The notes: a model not told the origin generated them from the letters alone. DNA of 64,000 nt from Sulfurovum sp. (GCA_027071315.1 JALSUP010000038.1:1-64000); one strand, 5' to 3'; counted from the first letter of the stretch, positions 28,610 to 38,620 are shown. Numbers and translations are program-made.

Positions 28610-29815
28610 ATGGGTATGTTGCATTTTGATGAATCTATAGAGATAATGAAAAATCTTAATATAGAAAAATATAAAACGAAGAAATTGTATCTTGTCGATT
28701 GTCTGGGCTATGTCCTGGCAGAAGATATCGTGGCAGATCATAACTCTCCGGAGTTTCCTACCTCTGCAATGGATGGTTATGCTTTACAGTATGATGACCA
28801 AACGATGGGACGACTGAAAGTAGCGAGTATTAACCCGGCAGGGGCAGCACTTTCTGATGCTGTCATTGGTGGTACCTGTATTAAAACGTTTACCGGTTCG
28901 CTCATGCCTGAGGGTGCGGACACACTCATTCCCATAGAAAATGTGGAAGTTGAGGGGGAAGAGATCGTCATTAAAGAGGAAGTGCCACAGGGCTTCTCTG
29001 TTCGGGAAGTAGGGGAGAATTATGCCAAAGGGCAAATGCTTATTCCCAAAGGGACGAAAATTAACTTCCCTGAGATCGGTGTGATGGCCGGACTGAATAT
29101 CGTCGCACCTTTAGTGTATGAAAAACCGACAGTTGCCATACTCTCAACAGGGTCTGAACTGCTAGAACTGGGGGAAGCCCAGACATCTGATGCCCAGATA
29201 CGCTCTTCCAACAACTACATTCTGGAAGCCATTGTTAAAAAATATGACGGTATCCCTATGCAGCTTGGGTGTATTAAAGATGACAAAGAGAACATCAAAC
29301 GTGCTGTCGCACAGGCTTTTGAACAGAGTGATATAGTCGTGACCACCGGTGGTGTCTCTGTGGGTGATTTTGACTTTGTGAAAGATGTCATTACCGAACT
29401 TGGCTGTGAAATTGTCTTCAAAGGGGTACGTGTAAAACCCGGACAGCACATCATGGTGGCCAGACGGGGAGATAAATTTATTGTCGGACTTCCTGGCTTT
29501 GCCTACTCTTCTACGGTGACGGCACTTCTCTATGTTGTCCCGTTAATAGAAAAACTGCAACAGGGTAAATGTGCCATGCGTCAAGTGAAAGCCAAACTCA
29601 AAGAGCCTTTTATGAAACGTGCCAAAAAAGCAGAGTTTACAGCCTGTAATATTACATTGATGCAGGGTGAGTATTATGTTGACTTTAAAGGTAAAAAAGT
29701 AGGTACTTCTGCCATCTTGACCAATATGCTTGGAGATGTGGCCCTGCTTGTGACTGCTGAAGATGACATCTCTAAAGAAGTGGGTGATGAAGTGAACGTA
29801 CTTTTAATAGATTAA
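28610..29815 (+). CDS. moeA: Molybdopterin molybdenumtransferase
   Basis: EDIVADHNSPEFPTSAMDGYALQ, VVTTGGVSVGDFDFVKDV; real start probably ATG at 28610 or 28616 after RBS-like gaagga. The ORF track start at 28565 lies in the repeat. Confidence 0.92.
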   Translation: MGMLHFDESIEIMKNLNIEKYKTKKLYLVDCLGYVLAEDIVADHNSPEFPTSAMDGYALQYDDQTMGRLKVASINPAGAALSDAVIGGTCIKTFTGSLMPEGADTLIPIENVEVEGEEIVIKEEVPQGFSVREVGENYAKGQMLIPKGTKINFPEIGVMAGLNIVAPLVYEKPTVAILSTGSELLELGEAQTSDAQIRSSNNYILEAIVKKYDGIPMQLGCIKDDKENIKRAVAQAFEQSDIVVTTGGVSVGDFDFVKDVITELGCEIVFKGVRVKPGQHIMVARRGDKFIVGLPGFAYSSTVTALLYVVPLIEKLQQGKCAMRQVKAKLKEPFMKRAKKAEFTACNITLMQGEYYVDFKGKKVGTSAILTNMLGDVALLVTAEDDISKEVGDEVNVLLID

Positions 29816-29850
29816 AAAAAGATCGGCTAAAGCCAACCCTATGAAAGTCT

Positions 29851-29900
29851 GTAGGGTAGGTTTACCCACCGCCAAATCCCCAAATGTTGTGATGGGAAAT
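29851..29900. repeat. GTAG-type hairpin element, family D, truncated copy
   Basis: GTAGGGTAGGTTTACCCACCGCCAAATCCCCAAATGTTGTGATGGGAAAT, similar to 56531 copy. Confidence 0.6.
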
Positions 29901-29903
29901 ATA

Positions 29904-30017
29904 TTAGAGCGAGAGGATAGACTCTCTTACTTTTAAAAATAGTGCAAACTCTGCTGCTGTGGTACATCCCATTTTGATCGCATAACTCAATAACTCTTTA
30001 TCTTTTGTGTAAACCAT
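29904..30017 (-). CDS. Candidate 37-aa small protein divergent from the S24 repressor
   Basis: MVYTKDKELLSYAIKMGCTTAAEFALFLKVRESILSL*, AAAGGA upstream of ATG. Confidence 0.45.
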   Translation of the reverse strand: MVYTKDKELLSYAIKMGCTTAAEFALFLKVRESILSL

Positions 30018-30042
30018 CTTATTTCCTTTATTTTTAAATATC

Positions 30043-30130
30043 TGTCAAATTGTATTAAAAAATATAGAAAATTGTAAAAAATATGTCAAATTGTCATACT
30101 TTTAGGAAAAATACCCTATAATTTGACATA
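30043..30130. promoter_or_regulatory. Repressor operator region with three copies of a TGTCAAATTGT-like motif
   Basis: TGTCAAATTGT at 30043, TATGTCAAATTGTCATA at 30082-30098, inverted AATTTGACATA at 30120-30130 overlapping TATAAT (30117-30122). Confidence 0.6.
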
Positions 30131-30153
30131 TAAAAGCAATAAAGGAGCAAAAA

Positions 30154-30807
30154 ATGATGAATTTAGGTGAAATTATTGAAAAACTGAAAGATGTGATCTC
30201 AGAAACAAAGATCGCGGGAAAAGTATTTGACAAAGATGTGGCGACGGCACTGAACATTCCGCAGGCAACATTTGCCACGATGAAAAAGAGAAACTCCATT
30301 CCTTATGAAGAGATCCTTGAATTTTGTGCATTGAAGAAGATCTCTGTGAACTGGCTCTTCTTTGATCAGGCAGTCGATATGTTGAAAGCAGAGACGGAGA
30401 AGTTCTTTCAGGTACGTTACTTCTCTGATATCCGTGCTTCAGCCGGTGGTGGAGCGGAGATCTTCGACGAGGGCTATGAGACCATATCCATAGATGAGAA
30501 GATTATGCATAATATGGTAGGCATGGGCAGTACAGAACTCGAAGCCATTCATGTCGATGGCGAATCGATGGAGCCCACTTTACAGGATGGGTCTATAGTC
30601 TTTGTGGATAGGTCACAAACGAATATCAATAAAAATGGTATTTTTATCGCCTCAACAACGACGGGTCTCTTTATTAAACGAATTCAGCAGCGTGCGGACG
30701 GCATGGTAGAGCTGATCTCAGACAATTCTGTGTATCCTCCTCAGGCGATACATCCGGATGAGATCACGATCGTAGGGAAGGTTGTGGGGAATATAGAATC
30801 TCTATAG
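30154..30807 (+). CDS. S24-family (CI/LexA-like) repressor with HTH domain
   Basis: N-terminal HTH; IHVDGESMEPTLQDGSIVFVDRS and LFIKRIQ supply the Ser and Lys of the dyad; ASAGGGA cleavage-type region. Confidence 0.9.
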   Translation: MMNLGEIIEKLKDVISETKIAGKVFDKDVATALNIPQATFATMKKRNSIPYEEILEFCALKKISVNWLFFDQAVDMLKAETEKFFQVRYFSDIRASAGGGAEIFDEGYETISIDEKIMHNMVGMGSTELEAIHVDGESMEPTLQDGSIVFVDRSQTNINKNGIFIASTTTGLFIKRIQQRADGMVELISDNSVYPPQAIHPDEITIVGKVVGNIESL

Positions 30808-30856
30808 ATTACTATATCCCATTGCAATACGTAATCTTTTTTTGTGATTACCTTCT

Positions 30857-30982
30857 ATTTTAATTGTGGTATTGTTTCTCTCTTCATTTTTTTAGAAAAA
30901 ACGAAGCAAAAAATCGTTACTGCTCTCAAATCGCGTTGCTTTCAAGGGTGTTCGCAGTAACAAGCACGCTATCGCGTGATTA
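30857..30982. repeat. Dispersed intergenic repeat, copy 1
   Basis: ATTTTAATTGTGGTATTGTTTCTCTCTTCATTTTTTT...GAAAAAACGAAGCAAAAAATCGT...CTTTCAAGGGTGTTCGC...GCACGCT...CGTGATT; second copy at 62170. Confidence 0.75.
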
Positions 30983-30993
30983 AAAAGAGAGAA

Positions 30994-31332
30994 TTACAGA
31001 TTACTGGCACATGCCACACACCTGACACTCTCCGGACGAATAGACATTCTTCCGAATCCGATCTCCTCTTCGCATTCTATGCAAATACCGAACATCTCTT
31101 TGTCAATACGAAGCAGGGCATTTTTTAATCGTGTCAGTTTAACTCTGGATTCATCCAGTATTTTGTTATTGACATCCTGCTCTCCCATGGCTTCGAGTCG
31201 GGTGAGTCTGCCTAGGGAACAGTCCGGAGCGATGGGTTTGACTTTTTCTTCAAGTATAGTGATCTGATCTTCGGTTGTCACAATATCGTTTTCAATGATC
31301 TTTTTGAGTGTATCTTTTTCTTTTTGGGTCAT
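30994..31332 (-). CDS. DksA/TraR-family zinc-finger protein
   Basis: FGICIECEEEIGFGRMSIRPESVRCVACASNL. Confidence 0.88.
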   Translation of the reverse strand: MTQKEKDTLKKIIENDIVTTEDQITILEEKVKPIAPDCSLGRLTRLEAMGEQDVNNKILDESRVKLTRLKNALLRIDKEMFGICIECEEEIGFGRMSIRPESVRCVACASNL

Positions 31333-31437
31333 TTCATTGTACTTTATGGTATATTTTTGAGTATAGAACCCTCTAATGAACCTAGACGTTCATATCTAGG
31401 TTAATCAGAGAATTCTATTATACATAAAATAGGAAAA

Positions 31438-33435
31438 ATGATGAAATTATTGTGGATACTTTGTTTTGCTGCAACACTTTATGCAGAACCTAAATACACC
31501 AATGCACTTATCAATGATGACTCCCCCTACCTTCAGCAGCATGCACATAACCCTGTCAACTGGTACCCCTGGGGGAAAGAAGCCTTTGATAAAGCGAAGA
31601 GAGAGAAGAAACTCATTTTTCTTTCTATTGGGTACAGTACCTGTCACTGGTGTCATGTGATGGAAGAGGAAAGTTTTGTCAATGAAGAGGTTGCAAAACT
31701 TTTGAATAGGGACTATGTTTCCATTAAGGTAGACCGTGAAGCCTATCCTCAGATAGATAAAAAGTATCAGCAACTGTTCATGTCTGTGTATGGTAAGCGT
31801 GGCGGCTGGCCTTTGACGGTGTTTATGTCTCCTGAGGCAGAAGCGTTTCATTTGGAAACCTATATTCCTGTGGAAGAGGCTTATGGTTTGGACGGAATGT
31901 TAAAGATGTTGCCTGCTTATGCCAAACTATACAGAGAAGAACCTAAGAAGTTTGAGGCACTTGTGTCTGAGCATCGGCATCTTATGGAAAAAGGAAAGCA
32001 AAAGCAGCAGTTGAAAACAAAACAGACCCCGGGGATGATAGAAAAATTTGTAGAAGCTGTTTCCAAAGAGTTTGATCCTCTGAATGGCGGCTTTGCCAAA
32101 AAACCCAAATTCCCCGAAGCGTCAAAACTGGCACTTCTTTTAGACATTTACAAATTGACAGGCAATCAACACGCATTGGATATGGCTGAGCAGACATTAC
32201 ACACTATGGCTCAGCGAGGTATTTATGATCAGATCGGGGGTGGTTTTTTCCGATACACCACAGATGAGACTTGGCAAATGCCCCATTTTGAGAAGATGCT
32301 CTATACCAATGCCGAGATGATCCCTGTTTATGTGACCCTGTATAGATTGACAGGCAAGCCGCTTTATAAACGCGTAGTCACAGAAACCATTGCACAGATG
32401 GAAAAGCATTTTGTACAGGATGGTGTGTATCTTTCTGCTTCTGATGCAGACAGTGAAGGGGAAGAGGGCGGCTACTTTATCTTTAACTATGAAGAGGTGA
32501 AGGAATCCCTGATGAAGCAGGGTATGAATGTGGTAGATGTTGAGGAGGCACTTGCCTATTTGGGCATAGAAGAAGACGGGAATATAGACGGGGAACTTTC
32601 GCTTCCCCATATTACTTCTGCAAAGGTACCAAAGCAACTGAAAGAGGTTAAAACATATCTGAGAAGTATCATGGATAAGAGAACGTTCCCTTTTGTCGAC
32701 AAAAAGATCAATACGGCATGGAATGCCATGATGATCAAGGCACTTTTTTCGGCTTCTGTGATAGATAGAAAGTATAGTGACCTGGGACAAAAACGTCTCT
32801 CTTCTTTGCTGAACATGATGATTAAGGAGGGTGAACTGTATCATCAAAGCATCTTAGGCAAAGAGCCAAAACAAAAAGCACTTTTGGAAGATCATGCTTT
32901 TTTGATGGATGCACTTATTGAAGGTTATCTGAAAACCTATGAAAAAAGTTATTTGAAAGAAGCCGAAAAATTGGCAAAAGAGAGCCGGGAGAAGTTTTAT
33001 AAAAAGGGTACCTGGTATTTGAGTAATGATGACATTTGTGCGGTAGCAGATTTTGATGACCGCTATTATACGGCTGCTTTGAGTATGCTGTTGGAAGATT
33101 TTGTCCGACTGGCTTCTTTAAGTGAAGACTTGGACTTGAATGAAATAGTAAAGAAGACACTTAACGAGAAAGGGGCCGTTTTGGAAACGGCACCTCAGAG
33201 TGCCTCTAAACTGTTGCATGTTTTTTTGCGGTTGCATAAAGGGGATGTGATCATCAAATCGGATCTTGCTCTTTTGTTGAAGTCGAGAGAAGAGATTGAG
33301 AAGATGCGGTATCCATTTGTTTTGACAAAAGAGGAAGAGGAAAAACTCTATCTGGCCTGTCGGGTCAATAGCTGTTTTGCCTATGACAAAAATATCACAG
33401 CGTTGATCATAAAAATAGAGAAAGCGGTGAAGTGA
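31438..33435 (+). CDS. Thioredoxin-domain protein, DUF255 / YyaL-SSP411 family
   Basis: [52 protein letters not shown]. Confidence 0.93.
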   Translation: MMKLLWILCFAATLYAEPKYTNALINDDSPYLQQHAHNPVNWYPWGKEAFDKAKREKKLIFLSIGYSTCHWCHVMEEESFVNEEVAKLLNRDYVSIKVDREAYPQIDKKYQQLFMSVYGKRGGWPLTVFMSPEAEAFHLETYIPVEEAYGLDGMLKMLPAYAKLYREEPKKFEALVSEHRHLMEKGKQKQQLKTKQTPGMIEKFVEAVSKEFDPLNGGFAKKPKFPEASKLALLLDIYKLTGNQHALDMAEQTLHTMAQRGIYDQIGGGFFRYTTDETWQMPHFEKMLYTNAEMIPVYVTLYRLTGKPLYKRVVTETIAQMEKHFVQDGVYLSASDADSEGEEGGYFIFNYEEVKESLMKQGMNVVDVEEALAYLGIEEDGNIDGELSLPHITSAKVPKQLKEVKTYLRSIMDKRTFPFVDKKINTAWNAMMIKALFSASVIDRKYSDLGQKRLSSLLNMMIKEGELYHQSILGKEPKQKALLEDHAFLMDALIEGYLKTYEKSYLKEAEKLAKESREKFYKKGTWYLSNDDICAVADFDDRYYTAALSMLLEDFVRLASLSEDLDLNEIVKKTLNEKGAVLETAPQSASKLLHVFLRLHKGDVIIKSDLALLLKSREEIEKMRYPFVLTKEEEEKLYLACRVNSCFAYDKNITALIIKIEKAVK

Positions 33436-33783
33436 ATGTTAACAATGAATGATGACTTAGAGGGGGCACTTAAGGCTTACCTGAAACTTTTGGATGAAGA
33501 GGCGTATTTTGAAGCCCATGAAGTCCTTGAAGAAGCCTGGCACCCTTTGCGTCTGGCTGACCATCCTTTAAAAAACTTAGTGAAAGGCTTCATCAATGCT
33601 GCCGTCTCCTTTGAACACTTGAAACGCAATAGAACAGATGCAGAGAGAAAAGCACGGAGAGTCATGGCGTCCTACGAAAGACACATTGGACTTTACAATG
33701 ATGAGATAGCGTACGCAGAACTTTTCAAACAGGCAAAGATCAAAGTTGAAATCCTGAAGTCATACTATCCGGAGGTTTTTTAA
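33436..33783 (+). CDS. DUF309 family protein
   Basis: YFEAHEVLEEAWHPLRLADHPLKNLVKGFINAAVSFEHLKRNR. Confidence 0.8.
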   Translation: MLTMNDDLEGALKAYLKLLDEEAYFEAHEVLEEAWHPLRLADHPLKNLVKGFINAAVSFEHLKRNRTDAERKARRVMASYERHIGLYNDEIAYAELFKQAKIKVEILKSYYPEVF

Positions 33784-35057
33784 TGTTCTGGTATCACAAT
33801 ATGACTAAACACTCTTACAATTCTGTACGTACAAACCCTAACCGTCTCTCTTGGGAAGATCAACCCAGTACTTACAAAAATTACCCTAACAGTTATAAAA
33901 AAAAGAAGTTAAATCTTGAAAATGAAGAAGAGGATTTCCTCTATCACATTGCAGGTTTGACGGAAAAGAAGACATATCCGAGTGGAGAGTATTATTTGCG
34001 TATCAACCCTTCTGCAGGAGCCCTGTACCCAAATGAACTCTATTTTCAGGCACGGGGAGTGGCGGGCATTGACGATGGTATCTATCATTATGAAGTGAGT
34101 TCTTCGTCTATTACCCTGTTGCATGGTATCACAGAAGACTTGGGACTTGAGCCTTATCTCGGTTACAAAACAGCCATGAAGGGCTACCTCTTTTTAGTTT
34201 CAGCTATCTATTACCGTTCTGCCTGGAAATACAAAGAGCGGGCTTTTCGTTACTGTCTTTTGGATGCGGGGCACCTTTTAGGCTCGGTAGAGATGGCAGG
34301 GCTTTTAAAACCCCATGCGGTACAAATCGTCTATGGGATGGAACGTGAAAAGTTGAACCGTATGTTCGGTTTTGAAGAACGGGAATGGTTTCTCTCCGGG
34401 CTGTGCATGGCTGTCCCCATACAGGGGCAAAGTGTTGAAGGCATTGAATTTGAACTGCCTTATGTCGATGGCAGTGGTACTTTTGAAGCTTTCCCGCTCA
34501 TTGAAGAAGCCTATGAATCCTCTACTCTTTTGCAGAACTGTCACAAGTCTCTTAAGGCCCCAAAATTCACTTACAAAAAAGAGAATTTGCGAGAGACGAT
34601 CTTTCAGCGTAGGTCACAGCGTGGTTTTGCTGAGGGTGCTATGACTAAAGGGCAGTTCAATTACCTCATGGATGTGATACAGCAACCTGTGCTGAGTGAC
34701 TGTGATGAAGAGGTGAATCTCTATGTGGTGCTGAACCGTGTCATTGATATGCCTTTGGGACTACAGAAGAATGGTAGGTATGTGAAGTATGGAGATTTTG
34801 CCAAAAAAGCAGGCTACCTCTCTCTGGAGCAATACAGCCTTTCAACATCTGGTGCACTTGCTTTCTTCCTCACCTCAAAAGGTGAAAACTATCAGGCACT
34901 TTATCAAAAGGCAGGCATCATCGGGCACAGGCTCTATATTGCTTCGGGCTACTTAGGACTTGGCTGTTCAGGTATAGGGGCTTATTATGATGATGAGGTG
35001 AATGATTTTGTTGAAAATGATGAAATGGTTCTCTATGCTTTGGCCGTGGGAAAATAA
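33783..35057 (+). CDS. SagB/ThcOx-family (nitroreductase-like) dehydrogenase, two-domain
   Basis: YYLRINPSAGALYPNELYFQARGV...FRYCLLDAGHLLGSVEMAG and C-terminal second nitroreductase-like domain. Confidence 0.85.
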   Translation: MFWYHNMTKHSYNSVRTNPNRLSWEDQPSTYKNYPNSYKKKKLNLENEEEDFLYHIAGLTEKKTYPSGEYYLRINPSAGALYPNELYFQARGVAGIDDGIYHYEVSSSSITLLHGITEDLGLEPYLGYKTAMKGYLFLVSAIYYRSAWKYKERAFRYCLLDAGHLLGSVEMAGLLKPHAVQIVYGMEREKLNRMFGFEEREWFLSGLCMAVPIQGQSVEGIEFELPYVDGSGTFEAFPLIEEAYESSTLLQNCHKSLKAPKFTYKKENLRETIFQRRSQRGFAEGAMTKGQFNYLMDVIQQPVLSDCDEEVNLYVVLNRVIDMPLGLQKNGRYVKYGDFAKKAGYLSLEQYSLSTSGALAFFLTSKGENYQALYQKAGIIGHRLYIASGYLGLGCSGIGAYYDDEVNDFVENDEMVLYALAVGK

Positions 35058-35153
35058 TCAGATAAAATTAATAAAAAGTAAATACAAAGCACTTTTTTTT
35101 AAGCTATAATATTTGTATATTTTAGATAAATTATTTTGTCTTAGGAGATTGAA

Positions 35154-35816
35154 GTGCTAACAAAAGATACCTTCTCGACGGGGAATGAAGATTTTAAAAA
35201 CAGTTATTTTAAAAACAATGAAAAAGAGTTGCTGGATCTGGTTGAAAACGGACAGCATCCCAAAGCACTTTTTATTGGCTGTGCAGACTCACGGGTGGTG
35301 CCTTCGCTCATGACGGGAACGGCCCCGGGTGATCTGTTCATCTTGCGTAATGTAGGAAACTTTGTCGCTCCCTATGACCCGGATACTTTACTGCATGCTT
35401 CTGCACCCGGCATTGAATATGCCGTCACAGCACTGAAGGTTTCAGAGATCATCATTTGCGGGCATACACATTGCGGTGCGATCCACTCTCTTTTTACAGA
35501 GATAGACAACCCCTCATTGATCCATACCAAAAACTGGCTCTCTTTAGGAAAAAAAGCCAAACACTTCGCTGTCCTGGCACTGGGTAAAGATGCAGAGGAA
35601 GAGAAACTTTTACGTTTAACCGAAAAATTGTCCGTCGTTTCCCAGATAGAAAATCTTTTGACTTACCCTGATGTAAAAAAAGGGCTGGAGAAAGACACCC
35701 TTCATATTCACGGGTGGATCTATGATATAGAAAGCGGTGAAATAGAATATTACGACCCGGGTGAGGGAGTTTTTAAATCACTCTCTACGCTGGCAAAAGG
35801 AGATAAAAATGATTGA
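35154..35816 (+). CDS. Beta-carbonic anhydrase
   Basis: LFIGCADSRVVPSLMTGTAPGDLFILRNVGNFV, IICGHTHCGAIHSL; GTG start. Confidence 0.93.
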   Translation: MLTKDTFSTGNEDFKNSYFKNNEKELLDLVENGQHPKALFIGCADSRVVPSLMTGTAPGDLFILRNVGNFVAPYDPDTLLHASAPGIEYAVTALKVSEIIICGHTHCGAIHSLFTEIDNPSLIHTKNWLSLGKKAKHFAVLALGKDAEEEKLLRLTEKLSVVSQIENLLTYPDVKKGLEKDTLHIHGWIYDIESGEIEYYDPGEGVFKSLSTLAKGDKND

Positions 35817-37431
35817 TACAAAAAACCTCTCAGGCGACATTTTTGGAGGGATCACCGCAGCTGTCGTTGCCTTGCCTCTGGCACTGGCTTTTGGTGTGCA
35901 GTCCGGTATGGGTGCCATTGGAGGGCTTTACGGGGCCATAGCACTTGGAATTCTGGCAGCGATCTTCGGTGGTACGAAGACACAGATCTCCGGACCTACC
36001 GGGCCTATGGCGGTGGTCGCGGCAGCAGTTATTGCCGGCGAGATCGCCATTTACGGTTCGCTTGAAGCGGCCATCGGTACCATAGTGGCGACCTTTGTGC
36101 TTGCAGGCGTTTTTCAGATACTCATGGGTGTGCTTGGTATAGGACAGTATGTGCGCTACATGCCATACCCGGTCATTTCCGGATTTATGTCAGGTATCGG
36201 GCTTATTATTATCTTTCTGCAGATCTTCCCCTTTTTTGGTATGGATTCCCCCGCAAAGATCATTGATGTCTTTGCCTCGTTTGGTACGATCTTCAGTGGT
36301 ATGAATGTGCAGGCGGTGGGTTTGGCTGCAGGAACGATCGTGGTGATCTATCTTTTCCCGAAAGTCACGAAAAAAGTACCGTCAACACTGGTGGCATTGA
36401 TCTTGTTCACGGTCGTCGCGGTCGTGTTGAAGCTGGAAGTACCGATCATCGGCGATATCCCGAAAGGACTGCCGGATGTGCATTTGAATACTTTACTGAC
36501 GATGGACTGGCATCATCCTATGGTCATGGTCATTCCTGCCTTGACACTGGCGGCACTGGGTGCCATTGACTCTTTACTGACTTCCGTGGTGGCAGATAAC
36601 AAAACAAAGACCAAACACAACTCCAACAGAGAGTTGATCGGTCAGGGTATCGGTAACATCGGTGCCGGGCTCATTGGCGGTCTACCGGGTGCAGGTGCAA
36701 CCATGAGAACGGTTGTGAACATTGATGCCGGCGGGCGTACAAGACTTTCGGGTGTGGTGCATGGTGTGCTGCTGTTGGTTGTTTTGTTGGGAGCAGGCGC
36801 TTACGCCAAGCTCATCCCTCTTCCTGTACTGGCAGGTATTCTCATCACCGTCGGTCTGGGTATTATCGACTATAAAGGCTTAAAACACATGACAGATGTG
36901 CCGCGTTCCGAAGCGGTCATTATGTTGATCGTCCTAGGCTTGACTGTTTTTGTCGATCTGCTTCAGGCGGTTGCCGTAGGTATGGTCCTAGCTTCTGTGC
37001 TCTTTATGAAAAAGATGGGAGATGTCGCAGAAGAAAGAGCAGAAGCCAAACCTATGGATGAGTCTATGGGTGGCTTGCTTGAGAATGGTGATGCGGAGTG
37101 TCAGGTCTATGTCCAAACCTTTGACGGTCCGATCTTCTTTGGTTTCACCTCTTATTTCTCACAAATTATTGCAGATCTTCCGAAGGTCAAGATGGTGGTC
37201 TTGCGGATGGAGAATGTACCTTACATAGACCAGTCAGGGATGTATGCCATTGAAGATGCCGTGCTTGAGTTGGAAAAACGTGGTATTGAAGTCTTTTTGA
37301 CCGGTATTCAGAAGCAGCCGGAAGATATGCTCAGACGTATCAAGCTCATTCCTGATGTCATTGAAGAGGAGAGTCTCTTTAAAGATTTTGAAACCTTTAA
37401 GCGTTTTGTCTCTATTTCAAAGAGTGTTTAA
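35809..37431 (+). CDS. SulP-family anion (probable bicarbonate) transporter with STAS domain
   Basis: ISGPTGPMAVVAAAVI, PVISGFMSGIGLIII, C-terminal STAS VPYIDQSGMYAIEDAV; ATG overlaps the carbonic anhydrase stop. Confidence 0.9.
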   Translation: MIDTKNLSGDIFGGITAAVVALPLALAFGVQSGMGAIGGLYGAIALGILAAIFGGTKTQISGPTGPMAVVAAAVIAGEIAIYGSLEAAIGTIVATFVLAGVFQILMGVLGIGQYVRYMPYPVISGFMSGIGLIIIFLQIFPFFGMDSPAKIIDVFASFGTIFSGMNVQAVGLAAGTIVVIYLFPKVTKKVPSTLVALILFTVVAVVLKLEVPIIGDIPKGLPDVHLNTLLTMDWHHPMVMVIPALTLAALGAIDSLLTSVVADNKTKTKHNSNRELIGQGIGNIGAGLIGGLPGAGATMRTVVNIDAGGRTRLSGVVHGVLLLVVLLGAGAYAKLIPLPVLAGILITVGLGIIDYKGLKHMTDVPRSEAVIMLIVLGLTVFVDLLQAVAVGMVLASVLFMKKMGDVAEERAEAKPMDESMGGLLENGDAECQVYVQTFDGPIFFGFTSYFSQIIADLPKVKMVVLRMENVPYIDQSGMYAIEDAVLELEKRGIEVFLTGIQKQPEDMLRRIKLIPDVIEEESLFKDFETFKRFVSISKSV

Positions 37432-37433
37432 AA

Positions 37434-37775
37434 TCATCTCTTAAAGCGGTACGCTAAAGACGCTAAGAGAGAGCGAAGTTGTGTCTGCAGCTCTCCCTGG
37501 AACTCCAGGGTATTCTCTTTGACTGTCCCGCCTGTCCCCAGTTTTTTCTTCAGTGTTTTAAGCAGTGTCTGCAGCTCTTTTTTCTCCAGGCAAAACGGTT
37601 TTACTATGGTAACGACCTTCCCTCTGCGTTTCTCTTTGGCAAAATGAAGCTGGTGTTTTTGCGGAGTCAGTTTCTCCTCACAGGGGCTTTTTTCTTTTTT
37701 CGGGGCTTTGTCTTTATTGTCACTTGCCCAGTCATCGGAAAAGTCTGCACCCATTTCAAATAGATTTTTTTTCAT
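37434..37775 (-). CDS. SUI1/eIF1-like translation factor family (YciH)
   Basis: RRGKVVTIVKPFCLEKKELQTLLKTLKKKLGTGGTVKENTLEFQGE. Confidence 0.85.
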   Translation of the reverse strand: MKKNLFEMGADFSDDWASDNKDKAPKKEKSPCEEKLTPQKHQLHFAKEKRRGKVVTIVKPFCLEKKELQTLLKTLKKKLGTGGTVKENTLEFQGELQTQLRSLLASLAYRFKR

Positions 37776-37786
37776 TGATATATTTC

Positions 37787-37882
37787 CTAATAGTGTGTGT
37801 CAAACAGCATACCCAGTACCACGCCGCCGAAAAGAAGAAAGAGCATGATTCTGTAAAGTGTTTCCTCGCTTGGTAGTTTCAT
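37787..37882 (-). CDS. Candidate 31-aa single-TM small protein
   Basis: MKLPSEETLYRIMLFLLFGGVVLGMLFDTHY*; starts 4 nt after the yaaA stop and precedes the SUI1 gene on the same strand. Confidence 0.5.
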   Translation of the reverse strand: MKLPSEETLYRIMLFLLFGGVVLGMLFDTHY

Positions 37883-37885
37883 GGG

Positions 37886-38620
37886 TTATCCTATACTATA
37901 GATGATCTCTGTTTTATTTTTCTTTGTCTGGATCTCTTCAATGCTCAGGCCTTCGATGGGCAGTTTCATAAAGTCATCCAGTGTCTCCACTTCGGCTTTG
38001 GCGATCTCTCTAAGGACGATCCCGCGGTAGGCTTTTGCCCAGTGGGAGACTACCTTTCCTTCTTTGATGAACTTCAAAGTGGTGTAGGCTTTTTCCGGCT
38101 TGTAGAATTTGTCATAAAATCCTGCACGCAGGTCGAGGATCTCTTCGTCTTTTAAATACGCTTCTATTAAAGCAGCGGAATGTTCATGGTAGAACTTTTC
38201 TACTTTAATATCGTCTACAGGCTCTCCCTGTTTCAATTTATACTCAGGAATGAGGTCTGACGCTTTGATGGGTCCGAAGAGATTGGAGAAGAGGATGACA
38301 TGGCTGTCTATATACTGTTGTGCCGATGCATCTAGTTCTGTGTATCCAAGGTAGTCAAAGGCAACACCGGTATAGCGCTCTATGGCTTTCATGGTCAGTT
38401 CATGAATAAGGTCTCTCTGGTTGGCACGAATGTCAGCCTCTTTTTTAAGACCGAACATTTTAGAAAGTACAGCAAGATCCCCTTTTTGCAATACATTAAC
38501 GTAAGCATGTAGAAGTTTTGTACGGAAGGGGGCAAGTTCTGTAAAAAGAAGTTGGCTGGGATCGAAAGGAAATTCGCCTCCGGACTTTTTAGTTTCGCTG
38601 GGTGCTAAGAGTATTTTCAT
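37886..38620 (-). CDS. yaaA: YaaA family (DUF328, peroxide stress) protein
   Basis: MKILLAPSETKKSGG start, SHWAKAYRGIVLREIA C-terminal motif. Confidence 0.88.
   Translation of the reverse strand: MKILLAPSETKKSGGEFPFDPSQLLFTELAPFRTKLLHAYVNVLQKGDLAVLSKMFGLKKEADIRANQRDLIHELTMKAIERYTGVAFDYLGYTELDASAQQYIDSHVILFSNLFGPIKASDLIPEYKLKQGEPVDDIKVEKFYHEHSAALIEAYLKDEEILDLRAGFYDKFYKPEKAYTTLKFIKEGKVVSHWAKAYRGIVLREIAKAEVETLDDFMKLPIEGLSIEEIQTKKNKTEIIYSIG

Noticed and set aside
30154-30807. Prophage remnant
   Set aside because: S24 repressor alone; no integrase, structural or replication genes beside it.
32197-32847. 216-aa minus-strand ORF
   Set aside because: Antisense of the DUF255 gene, which has strong family motifs.
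33783-35057. RiPP/azoline biosynthetic cluster
   Set aside because: No YcaO, precursor peptide or export gene nearby; SagB-like protein alone is not enough.
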